Part shown: positions 35,700-43,651 of the stretch, piece after piece
Layout: each line of letters begins with the position of its first letter
Numbering within the stretch: position 1 is the first letter of the stretch
DNA from: Helochares maculicollis
Lineage: Eukaryota; Arthropoda; Insecta; Coleoptera; Hydrophilidae
Reading direction: 5' to 3'
DNA length: 43,651 nt
Assembly: GCA_033557835.1 (NCBI GenBank)
Contig: JAWQRO010000306.1
Location: 1-43,651 of the forward strand
Position numbers and translations under genes: made by a program
Notes under the pieces: model-generated
Told to the model about the DNA's origin: nothing
Database searches by the model: none
What the model saw: only the letters and a program-made list of their open reading frames with translations

Positions 35700-38600
35700 T
35701 AAGGATAAAAGAAATTCCTAATGAACAAGAAATAGGAAGAGCATGGTTAATTGTAAATTCTAGCCACCTACAAAGCTCAGATCGTTATTTGCTTCGATTT
35801 GTATTTATATGATGTGCCTGAAATCTCGTAAATTCTTACATATGTTTAGATAATTCCGCCGTGTTTAGAATCTGCAACCCTCTTGTTATGTTGCTGGTAG
35901 CGCCACCTGATCCTAGAGGTAGGAATTAAAGATTCGATATGTTTTCCTTACTTTTGCGCAACTGGTTTAGAGTGGATTTTCATGATTCCGTTCGAATTTA
36001 CAATATGTATCAGACATGTTTTCAACAATGTTGATATTTGGAAGAACTTATTATAATTTATTGAGAGGTGGACTATTTGCGCTACTACGACTCGCCAGAG
36101 ATTTGAATTACTGGAATATTCTATTTCAATTAAATTGTCTTGTGTCTTTCTATCAAAGCAGATTTAATCACTGGACTCATATACAGTGAAACTTTCAGGA
36201 TGCAATGATTTCGGAGCCTCTGAACTGTAAAAATCACTTTATTTGAAGGATAAAGGTTAAACGATTGAAATTTTAAGATCAAAGAATTTGATTGAAAAAT
36301 AAAAACTGTTGAATCTCAGTTTGATTAAAACTGTAACTTGTGCAAATATTCAATATGGGCTAGTTTTATGATCTTTTTTTTCTGCATGAACAAAAATGTC
36401 AATCAATAGGTTTTAAGTATTTCAATGATTACAAAATGTAAATTTATACCTACACTCGCTACGCTTGCACTTTCCATGTTAACCTAACCCAAGAAAACTA
36501 ATTTTTACTACATCGTGGTACATGATTGTTTCAAAATAATACTTTTTACCTTCCATAATATTATAAATCGTTTTCTACTTCACTCTCTTGACTTCTTATT
36601 ATGTTAAAAGCTATTTCTAGTCTTCTAAATTTATCTTTGCATTTATTTTGTTTCTATTGACTTTGACTTTTAATTGTTTCAAAAAGGAGTTAGCCCTTTA
36701 ATAATTAGTATAAAATTTTAAGAGCTTATAATTAAAATAAACTTTAAAATGCTTATAGAATACAATAAGTAATATGTCAAATTTTATAAGCATTCATTGA
36801 TAATCATTCCAAAATTTATGAAAACGAAAAATACATTATGATTCTCTGAAAATTTTAAGAACTTAAAAAGTCTTCAAACGGTCTATTATGGTAGATATAA
36901 AAATATCTCAAAAATGCAACTAGCTAGAGCTTTAAAAACTAGATGAAGCTTTTGCTAAGAAATTATGCATGAAAGCATCTCTGAAGAAATCCCGTAAAAT
37001 TTTGAAAGTTGTAACACTTAATTTTGAAGTTTGTAAAAAGAAATTATAGTTATAATAAATCATCAAACGCCTTAGAGACATACAGCAATGACAAATGTTG
37101 TAAAACACAACAAACTGTTGGAAAATGTAAGCATATTGTGAAAATACATACTAAAAGTATAGAAAAATTTGTAGAATTTATCCTGATTAAAAATCAGAAT
37201 TTTTATTTTTATTTTTGTTTTAAATAACTCTCAACAATTAACCATAAAATTTGGAAAAGTTAATCCTAATAAACTAGAATTATTTAAGGGAGTGAATTAA
37301 AGATAACTATGAAAAAAAAACTTAAATTCAACTATAAAAATAAACCTCGAAAATTACTAGTGGTTGTAAATCCTAAAAAACCAAAAACAAAATACATTAG
37401 TAGTAGTAGTTTTTATATAAAAATTCTACACACCACATTTGCAGGAATTAGGTAGTTTACGGATATCAATACTAATACTATAATCGTAACTAAATCGCGA
37501 AAAATCCTGCTAAAATTTAGTTTTACAATAAATATTAGTATGTCCTGTTAATTATTAATGAAAATTAAAAATAATTAATAATCTTAATGATAGTTCGAAA
37601 AAGTTTAAAATATAAATTGACTAAATCACTCTTGAGAAGTCGTTAAGCATAAACGTAATAGATGAAAATAAATTATAAAATCTCAATCTGTAAAAATCTT
37701 GAATATTGTATAGGAAAACTAATTCTAAGAATCCTTAAGAAATTAATCTTAGAGGTAAATAATAAGCGTTTATTCTAAATCAGCCAAAAAATCATGAAAA
37801 TATAAAGAGCATATCTGATATCTGATAAACAATCTAATACAACGAAAACAATACTAAATTGAACTATGTATTTTGTACGTAGTAAAAGAAATAAATGTTG
37901 CTAGAAGCACATAGTAAGCTATATGAACTAAATTTACCCTACTCCCGTTATTACAGTAAAAATTAAAACAAATTAAACGAAACTCTTCTGCTATGAACTA
38001 GTGGACTCACTACAACAGGCCGCAAACTCAGTGGTAAATAATGCAAATAGCTTAGTCTTTCACTGTTAATCTTCATTTTAAATGTTTTATCCGGGATGTA
38101 CGTCTAAAGTGAAATGAGTAATCCTGACTTAATTCCGGCTGTTTACATGTATCTCCACTGCGAGCATTTCCTTTTTAATTATTTGACATGCAATGCGAAT
38201 CCTACCAAAGATTTTTACTTATTCCTTTGTTATCAAGTGTTATTATTTTACTTATGTTAAATAAAGAAATAATTTGAAACTGGTGATTTTTCACACATTG
38301 TTATAATATAACTTGTTTTCTCTACGCAATAACTGTAACCTGATAATGATAAAAAGCTTGAATTAGCCATGACGGATCTTGCTGTAAGTGCTTACTTATT
38401 GTTGCAAGTTGCACAAAATAAATGTTGCGGCTATATCTCTTTGAAATTTATTTAATTGGTTTATTTTGATGTTACTAATGGGGCAATAACACATTATGAA
38501 ATGAACTCAAGGGCTATTTTAAGGGAAATCTTTGGAAAATGCACTATTTTTGATAGAAACCATATGGATGGACTTTAGTTTTATCACTCTCTTGGGCTTA

Positions 38601-38780
38601 TCTAAGCTCAAATGACTGTTATGCAACTATTTTTAAGTACACACATAGTAACAGCTAATTATATTGCTGGTTTTGTGCTTCTTGTCGCGACTGAATCCCA
38701 TGGCTACATAATTCGTTCTCGATTTTTGGAAAAAACACATTGGGATTTAGGCCGGGACTAAAGAATGGTGCCATCATTCA
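35700..38780. other. Gene-poor AT-rich stretch
   Basis: No gene, transposon or RNA was recognised. If the ATG exon at 35686 is real, this would be the first intron of the SLC22-like gene. The open frame at 37024-37227 is low-complexity Lys/Asn/Phe-rich text and is probably chance. Confidence 0.5.
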
Positions 38781-38781
38781 G

Positions 38782-39050
38782 TCACTTTACTAATTTAAAT
38801 CTTGGGGAGTTGTCTGCGAACTTGCATTGTGTTGATGGAGAATGATGCGTAGAAGTAGGTTGGTGTTTTTGAAGATAAGCGATTGCTTGCGATAAACAAC
38901 TGGTTGTATACCAATCAGCATTAACTGTTTTTAGATCACTTAGAAAACGGTTAACGTTTGTCGAATTTTCATCACCACCGATATATTTGCACATGATTTT
39001 GAGGTATCCTGCGCTCAATTTTTGTAAAATGTTGTATTTGTTTTCTTTAT
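38782..39050 (-). CDS. Unrecognised coding-like segment
   Basis: On the minus strand a frame open for more than 80 codons ends at a TAG/TGA-type stop near 38782. Its first part is low-complexity, but from about 39035 the composition becomes protein-like: LSAGYLKIMCKYIGGDENST, then FLSDLKTVNADWYTT, then SQAIAYLQKHQP. It ends in a polar tail (FADNSPRFKLVK). I do not recognise a family. There is no good acceptor before it and no AATAAA after it, so it may be the last exon of a gene, an exon copy or a pseudogene rather than a full gene. It lies only about 400 bp upstream of the transporter start, on the opposite strand. Confidence 0.3.
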
Positions 39051-39452
39051 AAAATATAGCATTACGATAAATAATAAAAATATATTTAATTTGAGAAACT
39101 ATCAGAATTATCAATCCATTATCCATAAAATTGATTAAACACAGTTCCTGTGTAATAAGTCAATTAGTAATGCAAAGAAAACTACAATAGGCTCATTTGA
39201 TATTTTTAGTGTCTTATCAGTAAAGCAGATAATTCCGAATACCAATTTAGCATGCAGGAATATCTTGTGTCACTAAGCATCGTGGAAAATTGTACAATAA
39301 CAACAGCGTAATGCTTTGTAGTACGCATACGTAGTGCAATGTCTGAGATTCTCCATAAACAAAAGGTAAGATTGTATTCATTTTTATAACCTGTTTTTAT
39401 TATCCGATCACTACTGGATAGATATTCAAATATAGCTCATTGTTATGTAAAG

Positions 39453-41405
39453 ATGAAGTCTGTTCAAAGTCAATTTGAAATTCCAAATGTTCAAGTCATT
39501 GTTTTAGACTTTCAAATTTCACCGAGCTCTCCAGAAATGGATCAAAATGCTATGCCAGAGCAATCCGTACAAAAACTAGATGAAATAGGTGAGAATCAAT
39601 TTTCTAGATAATGTTTAGAAACACAGCATAGTTTTGTTCGAATAAAAATGATACTCTTGATCACGGTAGGCTTTTGCCCATATAAAAACGTTAAAAAATA
39701 CTATTGTAGTACTTTTTATATTTCTAGAGTTTGAAGCAAGCAAAGATCTTCCTCGACAAGATAATTATGATGAAATAGAATTAGAAGGTTGTTTATTTAA
39801 AGATTAAGCAAAAATGTAGATGTAAAAGTATATTTATTGCAGAAACGGATAAAAAAGAATATAAGCCAGAGGACGACCCAATATCAAAATTAATAGGAAA
39901 TTATGGAAGGTGGCAGCTGAAATTAACTTGCTTGCTAGCGTTTATAAACGCTTCGTGTATGTGGACTATATACATTCCAAATTTTCTTATGAGAACAGAA
40001 GAGTTTTGGTGCACGGATTCAAAAACAGAAGGAATTGGAAACTCGTCACAATGCATCTGCGACAAATGGACTTTTCTAAATGAACACTCAACAGTCATAT
40101 CAGAATTTAAATTAATTTGCGGCAGAAAGTGGCTCATTAACCTAGCAGGTACTTTGTTCTTTGCAGCTGGAACAAATGGGGTTTTAGTATGCGGATGGTT
40201 TTCCGATAGATTTGGCAGGAAAAGAACATTGATTGTCCTGCTTCTTATAAGAACGATCGTGGAAATTAGTATGGCTTTCATCCACAGTGTTGAAATGTAC
40301 ATCGTTTTGCGTACTGTCCTCGGATTTATTACGTTTTCAATAGCATTTACAAGTCTTCTACTCGCTCTGGAGATTGTCGGTGGAAAATGGAGGACGTTTG
40401 TGGGAATCTGTGGCTACATGGCGCTTTCAGTAGCTTATACGAGTATAACTGGAGTAGCTTGGTATTTAACAGAATGGAGGCAGCTACAACTGGTAATGGG
40501 CTGCCTTGTCTTTATTTTCTTACTCACCAGTGGCTTTCTATCGGAGTCTCCCAGGTGGTTACTCGCTTTAGGAAAAATAGAAGAACTGAAGAAAGTTATC
40601 AAAAAAGCTGCAGCTTGCAATGGCAAGACACTACCCGATAATTGGGACGCTCTAATCCAAACACCTTCTTATGGACCAACACAGCCTGTGAAGATATTGG
40701 ATTTGTTCCGAAACGCCGACATGAAAAAAGTTTCAATACTGTTAAGTTTTATTTGGTTTTGTGTATTTTTCTCCTATTACACATTAATTTTGAATATGGG
40801 CAATATTGGTGGAAATTTATATCTGAATTCCATTATTAATGGGTTGCTTGAAATCCCAACAGGTATTATAACTTTAGTTTTTGTTTGGAAATTCAACAAA
40901 AAACTTCCTCTTGTCATTAGTGTTTTTATTGCCGCATTGGCATGTCTTGGCAGCTCAATCGGAACGTTGTCTATTGGATTTCCCGTAAACGTCTTTGGGC
41001 TATTTGGAAAATTCTGTATTGGTGTAAGTCACATAATTTTACCATTTTACTCAGCTGAGTTGTACCCAACAAACTTACGTAACATTGGTATTGGAACCAA
41101 TAATATAGCAGCTGGGATTGCTTTGATGTTGAGTCCTTTAGTCTGGAATTTGGTAAGTGTATTTGGAGGTGGTGAGTTTCTGTTTCGATTTTCTATGTTG
41201 CGGATTTCAGGCATCAATTGAGCAATTCATTCCTTGGGTTATCCTAGGAATCATTGCCGCAGCAGGAGGACTGTGCGCTATATTTTTGCCCATCGTTGGA
41301 ACCGAGCCACTAAGGAACAGTTTGGAGGAGATAAAAAATGACATAAATGTTCAACTGCCCAAGTTTTTGTATTTAAGTAATGGTGCGAAACCAAATAAAG
41401 CTTAG
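39453..41405 (+). CDS. SLC22-type organic ion transporter (MFS), four exons
   Basis: Exons are 39453-39588, 39728-39787, 39843-41152 and 41211-41405. The phases fit and the product is 566 residues, normal for SLC22 (about 550). These are 12-TM plasma-membrane carriers of organic cations, anions or zwitterions. Landmarks: GRWQLKLTCLLAF before and in TM1 (from 88), the MFS signature GWFSDRFGRKR (183-193), ESPRWLLALGK (300-310), SAELYPTNLRNIG (469-481). Loop 1 (about 112-162) has only four Cys (122, 136, 138, 158) and about 50 residues, roughly half the usual length. It keeps SQC-x-C-DKW and an N-glycosylation site (Asn 132). The substrate cannot be told. The start is uncertain: an ATG at 39339 with a GTAAGA donor at 39366, and one at 35686, could supply other first exons. 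The donor of intron 2 (GTTGTT) is weak, but reading through meets a stop. Confidence 0.93.
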
Positions 41406-41621
41406 TATGTTTTATGTCTTTTATTATGCAAATTTTGGAAATCACTTCTTAAAGAAACTCGAATATTCCAGATAGCAACAGTCTAGGTTTTCAATGCACA
41501 TATAATTATCAAAATTTGGCAATTAAATGGTATAATTTGCTAAAAATACTTTTGTTTTTTACCTGATCATACAATTTGTAATGAAAATCAAAACTCGTCA
41601 TTTTGGTCACAATTTTCTATC

Positions 41622-41627
41622 AATAAA
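41622..41627 (+). terminator. Likely polyadenylation signal of the SLC22-like gene
   Basis: AATAAA lies about 217 nt after the stop codon. An earlier AATAAA (41394-41399) falls inside the last codons before the stop and is less likely to be used. Confidence 0.5.
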
Positions 41628-41639
41628 TTTAAGTCTTGT

Positions 41640-42290
41640 TGTTTATTAATTCACTTTTCTACACTCTACAAAACTATGACTTAGTTAATTGCAGAAAACC
41701 AGTATAAGTTATTTTTCATGATTTTGAAAGTTTTATGTTTATGCATAGAAAGTTCTTAAGAAAATTTTCTTTAAAATTGTAAACTTAGTTTTTTGGACTC
41801 TGCACTCTTCGTTATATTCTTTAGATGTAGCATCAGAACATTATTTTTAAACATGAGCCTATTGTAAATGCATATTCTTATGTAAGGTATATTTCAATTT
41901 CGGTACTTCCAATTCTAAAAGTTACCGCTTTATTAGTCTAAAACTTTTTTGTCAGAAAACGGAAAAAGAGAAAAATTAATGATTCGGTTCCCATGTTCAT
42001 GTGCATTAATGGCTCAGTAAGTTAACGTTTTGAAAATAATGCCATTAATTTACTCTGGCTCCCTAAATAAGCTTAGAATCAAATTACTTTATTAATGTAA
42101 AACATCTTACCGATAACGTTGTTTAGGTGTTTTGGGCTAAAGACCTCCGATCGCGGGTTAAACCGTTTGAATAAATACCATTCCAGTCTCTTTTGGCATA
42201 AAAACTTCACACTTCCCAAATTTTTGTCAGTCTGTCGAATTCTGCATTTCTTTGTTTCTCATTTTCCAGATTATCTGTAGCTTTTTAACA
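41640..42290. other. Intergenic AT-rich stretch
   Basis: Nothing was recognised between the transporter's 3' UTR and the decayed minus-strand coding remnant. Confidence 0.5.
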
Positions 42291-43204
42291 TCATATTTTA
42301 AAAAGTCCAAATTACATTAGTTGTTTTGTTTCTAAATTTTCTAATTCAAATCTTACTCAATGTCGTATTGCCACTGCTACTACTTCCATCGCACTTGCTT
42401 CGATTTGGCCCTTGATTATATTTTTGAATACTTGTTTTTTCCTCATATAGGAAAATTCTGCTAATATATTGTTTTATATACTTATTTGTTTGTAAGCAGC
42501 TTTACCTATTTCTCCCGAGACGAATGTTTTATTCAATGTTTAATACTGTTTTGTTGGACTAATTAATTTGCTATTTATTTCTGGTTACATATAGCCCTGC
42601 GCGCTTAGTAACTTAGCTTGGATTCCTTTGATTTTTGGGTTTTGGGACATCAGTATATAAATTTCTACTACGTCAAAATTTTCTGTATTATTTTCAGAAA
42701 TGCATTATCTAAAGGCTCCTCGACTTCAACAACGCATAATAGAGCTTTATTCTTGTTGTATTCGTATTGGTTGTCCTATTATGACTTTTTCAATAATTCT
42801 TCCTTTCGGGATTATCTAATTGTAAAAATATACACTGAGATGTTTAAAGAGAAATACGATTATTTTTAGAAAAACGATTTTAAATATTTATTAAGAGTAA
42901 GCTCATTGCCAATGTGGAGGCCCTTGATATGCAATGCACGTTTCAAGAGCTCTGAATTATTCTGATAGGAAGTTGCAGTGCCCCATTATCTATGTATTTA
43001 AAAAATATTAGCTTCGTATTTCTCTGTCTGTTTGCTTTGTCTTTTTCTACTTTCTAATTGCAGTATTAAGTTCATTGGACGTAATTTATTTTGTTTAACT
43101 ATAAGTACCAACCTATATCGTTGACGTTTTCTATTTAAAATTAATCTTGCAATGTTTACAAAAAATGCTCTTGCTCTGGGTTCATCTTTACACTGCTTAT
43201 TTCT
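42290..43204 (-). pseudogene. Unidentified decayed coding sequence
   Basis: Two parts look like former protein. The first (43204-42998, minus) is open for 68 codons without a Met start and is very basic: AFFVNIARLILNRKRQRYRL, then NLILQLESRKRQSKQTEKYE. The second keeps one frame from about 42707 to 42358 with only four stops: FDVVEIYILMSQNPKIKGIQ, KTFVSGEIGKAAYKQISI, NNILAEFSYMRKKQVFKNII, then KGQIEASAMEVVAVAIRH. Weaker coding-like text runs to about 42130. Stops rare relative to AT content, and balanced residue use, argue for an old gene or transposon. I recognise no domain. The plus-strand open frames here (42618-42869, 43152-43349) are its shadows. Confidence 0.45.
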
Positions 43205-43581
43205 TTACAAATACTTTTGTTATTCTATTTTTTCAAAACTATTACTATTTGTGCTACTTATTATTTTTTCGTTTATGTTCCCGTTACATGTTGTAATTTC
43301 TCTAAGCTTTGTTACTTTAGTCATTCGACATACCGACTGCTTCACTTAGTTTCCTAGTATTTATTTCTAAAAACCTCATTCTGTATCGTATGTGCCATAA
43401 TATTTATGAGCATATAATTATTACTTCGAATTTTTTAGTTCAATGGCAACATCAAACTGATTAAAACCTACCTCATATTCTTTTTTAACGCACACGTTTA
43501 TTACATTGTTTTTATATACCTTTCAGGTATGTACAAAACTAATCACAAAACATTGAGAGAGTGTATCACTCCTGAAAATTG

Positions 43582-43582
<1 letters not shown>

Positions 43583-43631
<49 letters not shown>
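43583..43631. repeat. (TA)n microsatellite
   Basis: A pure TA dinucleotide run of about 46 bases, like the one at the left end of the window. Confidence 0.95.
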
Positions 43632-43633
<2 letters not shown>

Positions 43634-43651
43634 TCATTAACAGCCATATCA

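Noticed and set aside
36481..36490. aacctaaccc, resembling insect telomeric CCTAA repeats
   Set aside because: Less than two repeat units; chance.
39901..40302. Minus-strand open frame of 133 codons
   Set aside because: It overlaps exon 3 of the SLC22-like gene on the other strand, where the protein motifs are clear.

Overview
The window is AT-rich animal DNA with spliced genes. Short introns of 55-58 nt, the mariner and LINE remnants and the protein families point to an insect, perhaps a beetle (order-level guess only). Nothing prokaryotic is present: no operons, CRISPR arrays or ribosome binding sites.

The main occupant is a complete VPS13-family gene on the minus strand, from its start codon at 35235 to its stop at 6330. 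I placed 20 coding exons plus an upstream non-coding exon. Every junction has GT..AG signals and the phases agree. The exons sum to 10,065 nt, giving a 3,354-residue protein: chorein N-terminus, long lipid-channel body, VAB repeats, and an unusual glycine-poor ATG2_C-like C-terminus followed by a PH-like end. It is a bridge-like lipid transfer protein, closer to the VPS13A/C branch at its C-terminus.

The large introns of this gene hold dead transposons. Intron 12 has an antisense LINE with endonuclease and RT-tail traces. Intron 6 has an inactivated mariner and a perfect 48-bp palindrome. Intron 1 has a possible Penelope-like RT, a Jockey-like RT fragment and a second, different mariner in opposite orientation.

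To the right, on the plus strand, is a complete four-exon SLC22/organic-ion-transporter-like gene (39453-41405, 566 residues) with a short first extracellular loop. Between the two genes is a CpG-richer stretch (about 35380-35700). It contains the VPS13 5'-UTR donor on one strand and, on the other, an ATG followed by a strong donor whose phase fits exon 2 of the transporter. A divergent promoter is therefore possible.

The left 6.3 kb holds two candidate last exons of an unseen plus-strand gene (278 and 2695, same splice phase, each followed by AATAAA) and a decayed Jockey-like LINE. The right 1.4 kb holds an unidentified decayed coding sequence on the minus strand. Both window ends are (TA)n microsatellite. 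I found no clearly new biological system. The items most worth a second look are the divergent VPS13 C-terminus and paralogue status, the 48-bp palindrome, the possible shared promoter and the unidentified decayed ORF.
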